The position numbers and the translations under genes are program-made. Below the pieces are notes generated by a model that ran no database searches, was not told the origin of the DNA, and saw nothing but the letters and a program-made list of their open reading frames with translations. A DNA stretch of 64,000 nucleotides from Agrobacterium salinitolerans (GTDB taxonomy: Bacteria; Pseudomonadota; Alphaproteobacteria; Rhizobiales; Rhizobiaceae): contig NZ_MRDH01000006.1 of the NCBI RefSeq assembly GCF_002008225.1, forward strand, positions 1,074,316 to 1,138,315, read 5' to 3'. The number at the start of each line of letters is the position of its first letter. The first letter of the stretch is position 1. Positions 25,640 through 34,556 of this stretch are shown here, one piece after another.

Positions 25640-26392
25640 ATGTCCAAAACATCTGAAAATGAACGGCTTGACCAGCTTCTTGTGTCGCTCGGCCACTTTG
25701 CCAGCCGCTCGCGTGCGCGCGACGCGGTTGCGCGCGGCACCGTCAGCGTCAACGGCAAAATCGTCACCAAACCGAGCCAGACGGTCGCCGGCGATGCCGA
25801 AATCGCCATCAGCGACCCGGCACAGGCCTATGTTTCCCGCGCGGCGCTGAAACTCGTGGCCGCGCTCGATCATTTCCGGCTCGATCCTTCGGGCCATGAC
25901 TGTCTCGACGTCGGCGCTTCGACGGGCGGTTTCACCGAGGTGCTGCTGGAACGTGGCGCCAGACACGTCACCGCCATCGATGTCGGCCACGGACAGATGC
26001 ATGCAAGGATCGAGAACGATCCGCGTGTCACCAATCTGGAGGGGCTGAATGCCCGCTTCCTGACGGCGGAAGATATCGATGACCGGCCCATCGGCTTCAT
26101 TGTCTCCGACGTGTCCTTCATTTCGCTGAAGCTCGCGCTTGCTCCGGCGCTCGAACTTGCTGAGCATGGTGCTCTCGCGGTTCTGCTGGTGAAACCGCAA
26201 TTCGAGGCGGGGCGTGATGCCATCAGCAAGGCCGGGCTTCTGAAAGAGCCGGAAACGGCGCCTGCCGTGGCCGCCGAGCTGGAGCGCTGGCTGACGGAGG
26301 ACATGGGCTGGAAAAGCCTCGGCCTCATTCCTTCGCCAATTTCCGGCGGCGACGGCAATATCGAATTTCTTCTCGGAGGCGAAAAGCCATGA
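25640..26392 (+). CDS. tlyA: TlyA family rRNA methyltransferase
   Basis: A 250-residue protein with an N-terminal S4 RNA-binding domain (ERLDQLLVSLGHFASRSRARD) and a C-terminal FtsJ-like methyltransferase with SAM loop DVGASTGGFT near residues 91-100, followed by VSDVSFISL and LLVKPQFEAG. In Mycobacterium and Campylobacter, TlyA 2'-O-methylates 16S and/or 23S rRNA; older annotations call it hemolysin. Its stop overlaps the start of the next methyltransferase gene by ATGA, so the two RNA-modifying enzymes are translationally coupled. Confidence 0.92.
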   Translation: MSKTSENERLDQLLVSLGHFASRSRARDAVARGTVSVNGKIVTKPSQTVAGDAEIAISDPAQAYVSRAALKLVAALDHFRLDPSGHDCLDVGASTGGFTEVLLERGARHVTAIDVGHGQMHARIENDPRVTNLEGLNARFLTAEDIDDRPIGFIVSDVSFISLKLALAPALELAEHGALAVLLVKPQFEAGRDAISKAGLLKEPETAPAVAAELERWLTEDMGWKSLGLIPSPISGGDGNIEFLLGGEKP

Positions 26393-27639
26393 GCACACAG
26401 ATCGTCACCATCAAGAGCCTCGGCGCGCAGGGCGACGGCATCGCGCACTGTCCCGACGGCCCGATCTATGTGCCCTTCGCACTGCCTGGAGAAACGGTGG
26501 CCATCGCCAAGGTGAAGGATCACGGCACCGTCATGTCGATAACGGCAGCCTCGGCGGAGCGCCGTGAACCGGCCTGCCGCCACTTCGGTCCCGATGGCAA
26601 GAACGGCACCTGCGGCGGCTGTTCGCTGCAGCATCTTTCCGATCAGCCTTACCACGCCTACAAGCGGGAGCTGGTGGTTTCGGCACTGAAATCGAAGGGC
26701 CTGACTCCTGATGTCGACGATCTCGTCATCTGTCGTCCCGGCGAGCGCCGCCGCGCGGTGTTTGCCGCCCGCAAAACGGAAAAGGGCCTGCTGCTCGGTT
26801 TCAGCCAGGCGAACAGCCATCACATCGTCGCCATCGAGGAGTGTCCGGTCACATCGCCCGGCATCGTTTCGCGGCTGGATGCCATTCGCGCCATCGGCCT
26901 TTCCATGGTGGCGAATGCCGAACCGTTCCGCATCACCGTCCTCGAAACGCTCTCGGGCCTCGATATTTCGGTCGAAGGCATCAAGTCGGTCAGCGACAAG
27001 CAGCGGCGCACACTCACGGAAACGGTGCTTGCCATGCGCGGCATTGCCCGTGTTTCGCTCTCAGGTGAAATTCTGATCGAACCGCAAAAGCCGATCATCG
27101 AATTCGGTGGCGTGGCGGTTTCCCCGCCAGCCGGCAGCTTCACGCAGGCGACGAAGCAGGCGGAAGACGCCATGGCCGAGCTGGTGCTGGCCCATGTCGG
27201 CAAGTCCAAACGTATTGCCGATCTTTTCTGCGGTTCCGGCACTTTCGCGCTGAGGCTTGCACGCATCGGCAAGGTGCATGCGGTGGAAGCGGAAGACAAG
27301 CCATTGAAGGCGCTGGATTTCGCCGCCCGCAACACACAGGGCCTGAAACCGGTGAGCGTCGAGAAACGCGACCTCTTCCGCCGGCCGCTGATGACAAGCG
27401 AACTGAAGAATTACGATGCCGTCGTGTTCGATCCGCCGCGCGCCGGTGCGGAATTCCAGTGCAAGGAACTGGCCCGCAGCACGGTGAAGAAGATCGTTGC
27501 GGTGAGCTGCAACCCGCTGACACTTGCGCGCGATCTCACCATCCTTACGGAAGGCGGCTATCGCATCACCCGTGTCACGCCGGTCGACCAGTTCCTGTGG
27601 TCGCCGCATGTGGAAGCGGTGGCGACGCTGGAGAAATAA
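26389..27639 (+). CDS. RumA-type RNA (uracil-5-)-methyltransferase
   Basis: A 416-residue class I RNA methyltransferase. An N-terminal TRAM-like domain is followed by iron-sulfur cysteines (CRHFG, then CGGC, and CPV later), a SAM site in ADLFCGSGTFALRLA, and the catalytic pair DPPRAGA and VSCNP, whose cysteine attacks C6 of uracil. This places it in the RumA/RlmD/RlmC group that makes m5U in 23S rRNA; which uridine is modified is not clear. Overlaps tlyA by 4 bases. Confidence 0.9.
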   Translation: MSTQIVTIKSLGAQGDGIAHCPDGPIYVPFALPGETVAIAKVKDHGTVMSITAASAERREPACRHFGPDGKNGTCGGCSLQHLSDQPYHAYKRELVVSALKSKGLTPDVDDLVICRPGERRRAVFAARKTEKGLLLGFSQANSHHIVAIEECPVTSPGIVSRLDAIRAIGLSMVANAEPFRITVLETLSGLDISVEGIKSVSDKQRRTLTETVLAMRGIARVSLSGEILIEPQKPIIEFGGVAVSPPAGSFTQATKQAEDAMAELVLAHVGKSKRIADLFCGSGTFALRLARIGKVHAVEAEDKPLKALDFAARNTQGLKPVSVEKRDLFRRPLMTSELKNYDAVVFDPPRAGAEFQCKELARSTVKKIVAVSCNPLTLARDLTILTEGGYRITRVTPVDQFLWSPHVEAVATLEK

Positions 27640-27960
27640 TCACCAGGCCGTATCGACCGTGCCGTTGCCGACGACCCCCGAGCACCGGCAGGCGCCGCCA
27701 ACACGGCCGCGCTCGATAGGGCAGATATAGGGCCGGCGGCGATTGGCGCTCTCCGGCGGGGTGATGACGCAGACGAAACGGGCGCGGCGCTGGCGGTCGC
27801 GGTTGCTGCCGGAGTAATAGTCTTGGCTGCCATCGTCATAAGACTGCGCCAGAATAACGTTATTGCCCGAACCAACGGGCAGAAAAGATGCGGCCGCTGC
27901 CGCTTCGGCGACGGTTGCACCGGAGAGCAGGACGGTCAGGGCAAAAACGGAGTAACGCAT
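27640..27960 (-). CDS. Hypothetical secreted Cys-containing protein
   Basis: A 106-residue protein that I do not recognise. MRYSVFALTVLLSGATVAEA is a clear signal peptide. The mature part has a polar stretch rich in Asp/Ser/Arg, then four cysteines in FVCVITPP, RPYICPIERG and GACRCSG, likely forming disulfides in the periplasm. ATG 27960 is chosen because it starts the signal peptide; the frame is open to 28023. Its stop abuts the stop of the methyltransferase gene. A repeat element lies upstream. Confidence 0.6.
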   Translation of the reverse strand: MRYSVFALTVLLSGATVAEAAAAASFLPVGSGNNVILAQSYDDGSQDYYSGSNRDRQRRARFVCVITPPESANRRRPYICPIERGRVGGACRCSGVVGNGTVDTAW

Positions 27961-28076
27961 ATGGTGGCCTTCGAACGGAGAGTTTGGTCGATCCATCTTT
28001 GTCGGACAGGCTCCATCGACCATACATAATCCGCATTCAAAAGCACAGCGGCTTCAAACACAGAGGATGCCGCCTA

Positions 28077-28201
28077 TTTCTTCTCCCCGCCGGGGAGAAG
28101 GTGGCCCGAAGGGTCGGATGAGGGGGTAAGCTCTCCGCACATCTCTACCCTCACCCCCTCATCCCGCTGCCGCGACCTTCTCCCCCTCGGGGAGAAGAAG
28201 C
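28077..28201. repeat. 125-bp palindromic intergenic repeat, copy 3
   Basis: Third copy, in the same orientation as copy 1, starting TTTCTTCTCCCCGCCGGGG and ending GGGGAGAAGAAGC. The central tract differs (GTAAGCTCTCCGCACATC), while the GGGTCGGATGAGGGGG and CCCCCTCATCCCGCTGCCG arms are conserved. It lies in the 293-base gap between the secreted-protein and crotonase genes. Confidence 0.85.
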
Positions 28202-28253
28202 AGGCGGATATCGCCCGCTCCATAATAAGTGGCAATGACGATTCCCGCGGCAC

Positions 28254-29012
28254 TCAGCGACGCATGAATGCCTCGAAGGCGGCGCGCGCTTCCGCACTCT
28301 GCAGCTGCGCGATGAAATGGCGGCCTTCCTCTTCGATGCGGGTGAGAAGATCGTCCGGGTTGCCGCGAACCAGATCGCGGGCGATCTTCAGCGCCTGCTG
28401 CGGTTTGGCCGCAAGCCGGGTGGCGAGCGCCAGCGTTTCGCTCTCCACATGTTCAGGGGCGACGACTTTCCAGATCATTCCGGCCTGCAATGCCTGCTCG
28501 GCGGAAAAACCTTCGCCCATGGCAAGCAGCGCAAAGGCGCGCTGGTGTCCCATGAGTTTCGGCACGAGCAGGCTGGAGGCCGCTTCCGGCACCAGAGCGA
28601 GGTCCACGAATGGGGTCTTGAACAGGCTGCGGCTGGAAGCGACCGTCAGGTCGCAATGCAGGTTCAGCGTCGTGCCGATGCCGATGGCGAGCCCGTCGAC
28701 GCCGGATACCATTGGTTTTTCGAAGGCGACGAGCGCTTTCAATAACTCAAGCGCGGCGAGCTTGCCCTTTCCGCCCGACATGGCGAAGGCGAGGAAATCG
28801 GCCATGTCGTTACCGGCAGAGAAGCAGCCTTCCGTGCCGAGAAAGGCGACGACGCGAATTTCCGGGTCCGCATTGGCGGCATGCAGGGCGTCTGCCATGC
28901 GCAGATACATGGCATCGGTGATGGCGTTTTTCTTGTCCGGCCGGTTGAAGCGAATGGTCAAGACTTCCGGCGCATGGCCGACGCGCTCGACGAGAATGTG
29001 TTCGTCCGACAT
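28254..29012 (-). CDS. Enoyl-CoA hydratase/isomerase family protein
   Basis: A 252-residue crotonase-fold protein. The oxyanion-hole segments are present: a CFSAGNDMADF stretch near residue 65 and GLAIGIGTTLNLHCDLTVAS near residue 107. It probably hydrates or isomerises an acyl-CoA beta-oxidation intermediate. One catalytic glutamate of classic hydratases is replaced in the PEAASSLL region, as in several isomerase-like members, so the exact reaction is open. ATG 29012 follows GAGG. It lies 10 bases downstream of the acyl-CoA dehydrogenase stop and belongs to its operon. Confidence 0.85.
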   Translation of the reverse strand: MSDEHILVERVGHAPEVLTIRFNRPDKKNAITDAMYLRMADALHAANADPEIRVVAFLGTEGCFSAGNDMADFLAFAMSGGKGKLAALELLKALVAFEKPMVSGVDGLAIGIGTTLNLHCDLTVASSRSLFKTPFVDLALVPEAASSLLVPKLMGHQRAFALLAMGEGFSAEQALQAGMIWKVVAPEHVESETLALATRLAAKPQQALKIARDLVRGNPDDLLTRIEEEGRHFIAQLQSAEARAAFEAFMRR

Positions 29013-29022
29013 CTGAGCCTCC

Positions 29023-30807
29023 TCAAGCCAATACGGTGCGGGCGGCGGCAAGGCTTGCCGCACCTGATATAACGCGATCCTTCAGCGCTGCGGTTTCCGC
29101 CAGCAGATTTTCCGCTGCGAAACGGCAAAGGGCGGCGCGATGCCCGCCCCTGCCATCATCGACGGCGGCCAATGCGCCCTTGGCGAGATAGGCGCCTGTC
29201 AGCGCCAGACCGAAGAGCCGCTGATAGGCCGTCGCGCCGGCAAGCGCGGTTTCGGTTTCGCCAGCCTTGATGCGCTCCAGCAGCCAGTCAGTCGTGATTT
29301 CCAGATCGTTGAGGCTCGATTCGAGATAACGGGTGGTCTCGCCAAGGTCATCGCGGTTAGACGCGGCCGTCCGGGCAGCAATCTCACGCAGCTCAGCGAT
29401 GAAACCGCGCACCTGCGCACCCTCGGAGAGCGGCAGCTTGCGCAGCACCAGATCGATGGCCTGAATACCGTTGGTGCCTTCATAGATCGGCGCGATGCGG
29501 GCGTCGCGCAGATAACGCGCAGCACCTGTTTCTTCAATGAAGCCCATGCCGCCATGCACCTGAATGCCCATGGAGGCGACATCGACACCGGCATCGGTGG
29601 AGAAGGACTTGGCGATCGGTGTGAGAAGAGCAGCGCGCTCCTGCCAGTGAGCGCGCTGCGAGGCGTCTTCAGTCGCATGCGCCATGTCGATGGCATGCGC
29701 GCAGCTGAAAGAAATCGCCCGTGATCCCTGCGTCAGTGCCTTCATCGTCAGAAGTGTTCTGGCGATATCAGGATGTTCGATGATCGGGCTCATGCCGGAA
29801 CCCTGCCAGCCGGGCGCCTTGCCCTGCGTGCGCTCCCTGGCATATTCGATGGCCTTCTGGGTCGCCGCTTCGCAGATCGCCACGCCCTGCATGCCGACGG
29901 CAAGGCGGGCGTTGTTCATCATGGTGAACATGCAGGCGAGACCTTTGTTCTCCTCGCCGATCAGCCAGCCGAGCGCGCCCGTTTCGTCACCGAATTTGCC
30001 ATCGCCGAAGATCATCGTGCAGGTGGGCGAGCCGTGAATGCCGAGCTTGTGTTCGAGCGAATGGCAGAACAGATCGTTGCGGCTGCCCGGCGCACCGTTT
30101 TCATCCGGTAGGAATTTCGGCACGAGGAAAAGCGAGATGCCGCGCGTGCCGGCCGGCGCATCCGGCAGGCGGGCGAGAACGAGGTGGATGATATTGTCCG
30201 CCGCGTCGTGTTCGCCCCAGGTGATGAAAATCTTCTGGCCGAAGATGCGGTAGGTGCCGTCGCCGTTGCGCTCCGCCCGGGTCTTCAGGACGCCGAGGTC
30301 CGAACCCGCATGCGGCTCGGTGAGGTTCATCGTGCCGGTCCATTCGCCGGAGACGAGTTTCGGCAGATAGGTGCGCTTGAGGTCATCGCTGCCGTGGGCG
30401 ACAAGGGCTTCCACCGCGCCCATGGTCAGCGTCGGGGCCAGCGCAAAGGCCATGGAGCCGGAATTCCACATTTCGAGAGCGGCGACATTCAGCATATGCG
30501 GCAGGTTCTGGCCGCCGAATTCTTCCGGCGCCGTGAGGCTATTCCAGCCCGCTTCCGCCCAGCGGCGGTAAAGATCGGCCCAGCCATCCGGTGTCGTCAC
30601 CTTACCATCGGTTAGCTTTGCGCCCTGGCGATCGCCGATTTCGGCGAGAGGTGCGACCTCTGCGGTGGCGAAGCGGCCGGCTTCGTGCAGAATGGCATCG
30701 ACCAGATCTTCCCCAAGGTCTCCCAGCGCACCCGTCGCAAGCGCGTCTTCAAGACCTGCCACATGTTTGAGTGTAAAGGCGATATCGTCCACCGGCGCGC
30801 TATACAT
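29023..30807 (-). CDS. Acyl-CoA dehydrogenase (DmdC-like long form)
   Basis: A 594-residue flavoprotein of the long acyl-CoA dehydrogenase subgroup that has an extra C-terminal helical domain and includes DmdC (methylmercaptopropionyl-CoA dehydrogenase). Visible features are MNLTEPHAGSDLGVLKTRA in the FAD/substrate region, QVHGGMGFIEETGAARYLRDARI, and the active-site glutamate in IYEGTNGIQAIDLV. It would introduce a 2,3-double bond into an acyl-CoA and pass electrons to ETF; substrate unknown. The downstream crotonase supplies the next step. Confidence 0.88.
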   Translation of the reverse strand: MYSAPVDDIAFTLKHVAGLEDALATGALGDLGEDLVDAILHEAGRFATAEVAPLAEIGDRQGAKLTDGKVTTPDGWADLYRRWAEAGWNSLTAPEEFGGQNLPHMLNVAALEMWNSGSMAFALAPTLTMGAVEALVAHGSDDLKRTYLPKLVSGEWTGTMNLTEPHAGSDLGVLKTRAERNGDGTYRIFGQKIFITWGEHDAADNIIHLVLARLPDAPAGTRGISLFLVPKFLPDENGAPGSRNDLFCHSLEHKLGIHGSPTCTMIFGDGKFGDETGALGWLIGEENKGLACMFTMMNNARLAVGMQGVAICEAATQKAIEYARERTQGKAPGWQGSGMSPIIEHPDIARTLLTMKALTQGSRAISFSCAHAIDMAHATEDASQRAHWQERAALLTPIAKSFSTDAGVDVASMGIQVHGGMGFIEETGAARYLRDARIAPIYEGTNGIQAIDLVLRKLPLSEGAQVRGFIAELREIAARTAASNRDDLGETTRYLESSLNDLEITTDWLLERIKAGETETALAGATAYQRLFGLALTGAYLAKGALAAVDDGRGGHRAALCRFAAENLLAETAALKDRVISGAASLAAARTVLA

Positions 30808-31027
30808 GCTGCCTCCTCCCGAAGCTCTGGCATCTTGCTACTGCCTTCGGGCTAAATGATTTTTACGTAAACGTCAATTTGAAAATTCCGGCCTATTCAG
30901 CGGGATTGTTATAAAACTGTCATGTGAATTTGTTCAGCATGCGCTGAAAGGCGCCTCGCCGCCGCCGCTCCCACACCGGAACGACGGACGCCTCCTTCCT
31001 CCCATCCAGCCGGTCAGGACTGCCACG

Positions 31028-32023
31028 ATGGATCTCGTTACACCCGTTATTCCGGGCCTTGTCTGGGCCTATCAATTCCACCCCGGCACAGCCCCGTGCC
31101 GCCGGCTTGCGCCCGATGCCGGCTTTGATGAAATGGCCGGATGCGCCGGGTTCTTCTGGTTGCACCTCAACCTTGCGGATCAGCGTGTGGCGGGTTTTCT
31201 CGAGACCATCGACGGCCTCGACCCGGCGGCGCGCGCAAGCCTCACCACCCATGAGACGCACCCTTCCATCGTGGTCGATGAGAAATCGCTCTATGGCACG
31301 TTGGTCGATTTCCAGCGGGAATTCGACAAGGAAACGCGCGATTTCGGCTGGCTGCATTTTGCGGTGAGCGACCGTTTCATCATCACCACCCGCCTGCAAC
31401 CGCTGCATTCGGTGGACCGGCTGAAGGCCGCGGTGGACAAGAATTCCAACCGGTATCTGACGCCATCGCATGTCTTCGAAGGTCTCGTTGCCGAATTCCA
31501 GCGCTCGCTCATCAATCTGGTGATGGAGACGACGGAGGAGCTGAACACCATCGAAGATCTGGTCTATGACAGCGAGACACGCGACGAACGGCGGCGTCTT
31601 GCCCCGTTGCGCCGCACGGTGGTTCGCCTGCACCGGCATCTGCGCACTGTGCTGACCCTGATGCGGCGCGCTTCGGCCGCCGATGATGACGAGATGCCGG
31701 ATGGTTTCGAGGATGTCGCCTCACGCCTGATGGGCCGTCTGGAGGCTGTCGATCACGACGTCTACGCCCTGCAGGAGCGGGCAAGGCTGCTGCATGAGGA
31801 AATCGATTCCAAGCTCTCCTCCGAAACCAACCGACATCTTTATATCCTGTCGCTGATGACGGCGTTCCTGCTGCCGCCCTCGCTGGTGACCGGTTTTTTC
31901 GGTATGAACACGGATGAACTGCCGTTTACCGTCGGCACCGGCGGCACGCTGTCGGCCAGTATCTTCATCGTTATTTCGGTGGCGCTTGCCTGGTTCGTGC
32001 TGAAGCGCGCGCGAATCCTGTAA
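31028..32023 (+). CDS. CorA/ZntB-like divalent cation channel
   Basis: A 331-residue CorA-superfamily protein: a large cytosolic N-terminal domain, a long stalk helix, and two C-terminal membrane helices with the pore signature GMN (GFFGMNTDELPF) at the end of the first. The residues after GMN and the short periplasmic loop look more like ZntB (zinc transport) than like Mg-selective CorA, so the ion is uncertain. The gene is monocistronic, divergent from the acyl-CoA dehydrogenase (220-base gap), and followed by a hairpin. Confidence 0.85.
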   Translation: MDLVTPVIPGLVWAYQFHPGTAPCRRLAPDAGFDEMAGCAGFFWLHLNLADQRVAGFLETIDGLDPAARASLTTHETHPSIVVDEKSLYGTLVDFQREFDKETRDFGWLHFAVSDRFIITTRLQPLHSVDRLKAAVDKNSNRYLTPSHVFEGLVAEFQRSLINLVMETTEELNTIEDLVYDSETRDERRRLAPLRRTVVRLHRHLRTVLTLMRRASAADDDEMPDGFEDVASRLMGRLEAVDHDVYALQERARLLHEEIDSKLSSETNRHLYILSLMTAFLLPPSLVTGFFGMNTDELPFTVGTGGTLSASIFIVISVALAWFVLKRARIL

Positions 32024-32028
32024 CGCAA

Positions 32029-32057
32029 AGAGCCGCCCGGTATGATCGGACGGCTCT
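32029..32057. terminator. Hairpin after CorA/ZntB-like gene
   Basis: AGAGCCG at 32029-32035 pairs with CGGCTCT at 32051-32057, extended by CCG/CGG after one mismatch. It begins 6 bases after the stop codon and separates two convergent genes. Confidence 0.65.
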
Positions 32058-32080
32058 GTCAATTTCAGCCTGGCAAGCCA

Positions 32081-32596
32081 TCAGCTATAAGGCGAATAGC
32101 AAAGCTGGCGCGGGCCGTGATAGGGCTGGAAGGTGTTGGTGCGGGCATCGTAGGAACGATAGCGACCATAGCACCAATTCACATGCGCCTGGCTCAGACC
32201 GCCACGATAGATCGGGCGGTATTCCCGATAGACCGGGCGCGGACGATATTCCGGAACCGGGCGGTAGACTTCACGCGGTTGCGACAATGCGCCGCCGATG
32301 ATGGCGCCCGTCGCAAAGGCTGCGAGCGGGAACCAATAGCCGTCGTGGTGGCGGTAACCCGGACGATATTCGCGATAACCGCGATGACCGCGATACCAGC
32401 CGCGGCGATCGCCCCAGCGGTCGCGATCACGCCAATATTGCACGTTCACGACATTGTTGCCGGCGTCACTGCCGGCGGTCTCGACGCTCTTCGGCGCGGT
32501 CGGCAATGGCATTGCCGCTTCCGCCGGAACGATCGCTCCTGCAACCACGATTGCAGAAAGACCGGCAGCCAGGATATTTTTCATATAGCTTTTCAT
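32081..32596 (-). CDS. BA14K family secreted protein 1
   Basis: A 171-residue exported protein. After a signal peptide comes a Tyr/Arg/Asp/Gly-rich region ([19 protein letters not shown]), a hydrophobic stretch [16 protein letters not shown] that could insert in a membrane, and the C-terminal BA14K motif [19 protein letters not shown] with a paired cysteine in QLCYSPY. The Brucella founding member is an immunoreactive, lectin-like protein involved in surface polysaccharide integrity; the same role here is inferred. ATG 32596 follows GGAGGAAG. Paralogue of the next gene. Confidence 0.85.
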   Translation of the reverse strand: MKSYMKNILAAGLSAIVVAGAIVPAEAAMPLPTAPKSVETAGSDAGNNVVNVQYWRDRDRWGDRRGWYRGHRGYREYRPGYRHHDGYWFPLAAFATGAIIGGALSQPREVYRPVPEYRPRPVYREYRPIYRGGLSQAHVNWCYGRYRSYDARTNTFQPYHGPRQLCYSPYS

Positions 32597-32784
32597 CTGA
32601 CTTCCTCCATCCACGACGGTCAACAGGCCGTTGTCCGTGAATAATAACACTTTCTTCTTCCCATTGGGCCAGTTTGTTTCATCTGGCTGCAACTTACGAA
32701 ATAAAAGCTAGGCGTTTGCGCCTGAACCCAGCATTAACGGCGTCATCACGCTTCGTTTATCGACAGCGGCGCTGCAAAAGCAAA

Positions 32785-32804
32785 AGCCCGGATTAATCCG
32801 GGCT
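32785..32804 (-). terminator. Rho-independent terminator of second BA14K gene
   Basis: AGCCCGGATTAATCCGGGCT is a perfect 20-bp palindrome. On the minus strand it is followed by TTTGCTTTTG, giving a good stem plus T-rich tail 16 bases past the gene's stop. Confidence 0.85.
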
Positions 32805-32819
32805 CTCGAAAAACCGTCA

Positions 32820-33281
32820 TCAGCGGCTGTAAGGCGACACGCATATGCGGCGCGGACCGTTATACGGCTGGTAGGTGTTGTCATAGGCGCGATACGAGCG
32901 CCAGCGGTTCTGACACCAAGCCACATGGCTGCCGCCATAGGCCGGACGCGGCTGCTGCATGGCGCCGCTGATAATCGCACCTGCCGCAAAGGCTGCCAGC
33001 GGGAACCAGTAACCGTTGTGGTAACGGTAACCCGGCCGACGATCGCGATAACCACGGTGACCGTTGTACCAGCCGTTTCGATGCGGTGGCGGGCGACGCA
33101 TGTGTCGCCCATCCCAATGGCGGCGACGATCCCATTCACGGTACTGCACCGGCACCACATTTTCAGTCGCCACAGCCGGCTGCGTCACCGGAACAGGAAC
33201 CTGAAACGCCTGCGATGGGGTAAAGCTGGTCAGGAACACGACAATCGCTGTCGCGACACTCGTTCTCCGGAAATTCATCAT
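32820..33281 (-). CDS. BA14K family secreted protein 2
   Basis: A 153-residue paralogue of the gene 224 bases downstream. A signal peptide (ending PSQAF) is followed by a Pro/Arg/Tyr/Gly-rich region (DGRHMRRPPPHRNGWYNGHRG), the hydrophobic FPLAAFAAGAIISGAM segment and the terminal BA14K motif HVAWCQNRWRSYRAYDNTY with RRICVSPY. GGAGGAAGG precedes the double ATG at 33281/33278. It has its own terminator, so the pair are separate transcription units. Envelope-associated role inferred from the Brucella homologue. Confidence 0.85.
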   Translation of the reverse strand: MMNFRRTSVATAIVVFLTSFTPSQAFQVPVPVTQPAVATENVVPVQYREWDRRRHWDGRHMRRPPPHRNGWYNGHRGYRDRRPGYRYHNGYWFPLAAFAAGAIISGAMQQPRPAYGGSHVAWCQNRWRSYRAYDNTYQPYNGPRRICVSPYSR

Positions 33282-33466
33282 GACCTTCCTCCATTTGCTT
33301 CAGCGCGTTGACCGCGCCTTTTTCACTCACTCGCTCTTGTCGGAGATCAAGGTTAGCCCCCGCTCTATGCCCGAAAAGAATTCGATGACGTGCAAACGAA
33401 TTTAGGAAAATTTGGTTCCATGACAACCATCCGGTGAATGAAGGAGGTTTGAAACGCCTGCTGGCG

Positions 33467-34549
33467 TCAGGCCTCCACCTTCACATCTGTCAACGGGCGC
33501 GAGCAGCAGGCGAGAATATAGCCTTCCTCGATTTCCTCGTCGAGAATGCCGCCATTGTGGTTCATCTCCACCTCGCCGGAAAGCTTCAGTACCCGGCAGG
33601 TGCCGCAGATGCCGGATTCGCAGGCCGCCCCGATACGGACGCCGGCGGCGCGCGCCGTCATCAGGACCGTCTGGCCGGGCTGGCAGGCCATCTCTTTTCC
33701 GGAAAGGGTGAAACCCACCATCGACAGCGTTTCGCCATCCGCACCAGTAAGTACGGTTTCACCAACGGTGACCGGCGCAGCTGGCGCGAAGCTTTCCTGA
33801 TGATAGCGCCCCATGTCGAAACCGGACGCGTCGAGCATCGAACGGACCGCCGCCATGAACGGTTCCGGACCGCAGCAGAAGACGGTTCGCTCCATGAAAT
33901 CGGAAGCCAGCAGCGCGATCTTGGCCTTGTCGACCATGCCTTTCAGCCCCGACCACAGATCGGTGCGTCCGCATTTTTCGACAATGAAGCCGAGCGACAG
34001 GTTCGGCATGAACCGGGCGAGATATTCCAGTTCGTGACGGAAGACGATATCGCCGGGCGTGCGCGAACAATTGATGAAAGCAATATCGCTCTGCGGGGCG
34101 CGGTCGCTCATGTCGCGCACCATCGACATCATCGGCGTGACGCCGGAGCCTGCCGAAATGAACAGATATTTGTCGCCGGGATGCTTGACGTAGGAAAAGT
34201 CGCCGAGCGGGCCGAGCGCCCGGATTTTCATGCCGGGTTTCAGATTGTCGAACATCCAGCGCGTGCCGATGCTGTTGGCCTGCGCCTTGACCGTGACCGA
34301 CAGCGCATAGGGCCGCGACGGGCTGGAGGACAATGTGTAGGTGCGGTAAAGCGGCTCCTTGCCCACCGGCAGTTCCAGCGTGACGAACTGGCCCGGCAGA
34401 TAACGGAACCAGTTCTGATCCTCCGAACGGAACAGAAACGTCATCACATCCGCCGTCTCGGGCGTCACCGAGATGCATTCCAGAAGCTGGAGCTTGTCGC
34501 TCCAGGGCTTCATCTCATCAATATGTTTATAGGTCACAACCATATTCAT
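33467..34549 (-). CDS. gbcB: Glycine betaine demethylase reductase subunit GbcB-like
   Basis: A 360-residue electron-transfer flavoprotein: a ferredoxin-reductase FAD domain (YRTYTLSSSP), an NAD(P) domain (SAGSGVTPMMSM, then FCCGPEPFM), and a C-terminal plant-type [2Fe-2S] domain with CESGICGTC and a final cysteine in ACCSRP. It feeds electrons to the Rieske oxygenase GbcA, whose gene ends 8 bases upstream, so glycine betaine can be demethylated to dimethylglycine. The order gbcA-gbcB on one transcript fits the pathway. A sarcosine/dimethylglycine part is not in the window. Confidence 0.86.
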   Translation of the reverse strand: MNMVVTYKHIDEMKPWSDKLQLLECISVTPETADVMTFLFRSEDQNWFRYLPGQFVTLELPVGKEPLYRTYTLSSSPSRPYALSVTVKAQANSIGTRWMFDNLKPGMKIRALGPLGDFSYVKHPGDKYLFISAGSGVTPMMSMVRDMSDRAPQSDIAFINCSRTPGDIVFRHELEYLARFMPNLSLGFIVEKCGRTDLWSGLKGMVDKAKIALLASDFMERTVFCCGPEPFMAAVRSMLDASGFDMGRYHQESFAPAAPVTVGETVLTGADGETLSMVGFTLSGKEMACQPGQTVLMTARAAGVRIGAACESGICGTCRVLKLSGEVEMNHNGGILDEEIEEGYILACCSRPLTDVKVEA

Positions 34550-34556
34550 CTTCGCA

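Noticed and set aside
7565-28201. The three 125-bp repeats as a CRISPR array
   Set aside because: They are kilobases apart, in mixed orientation and internally palindromic, with no spacers and no cas genes.
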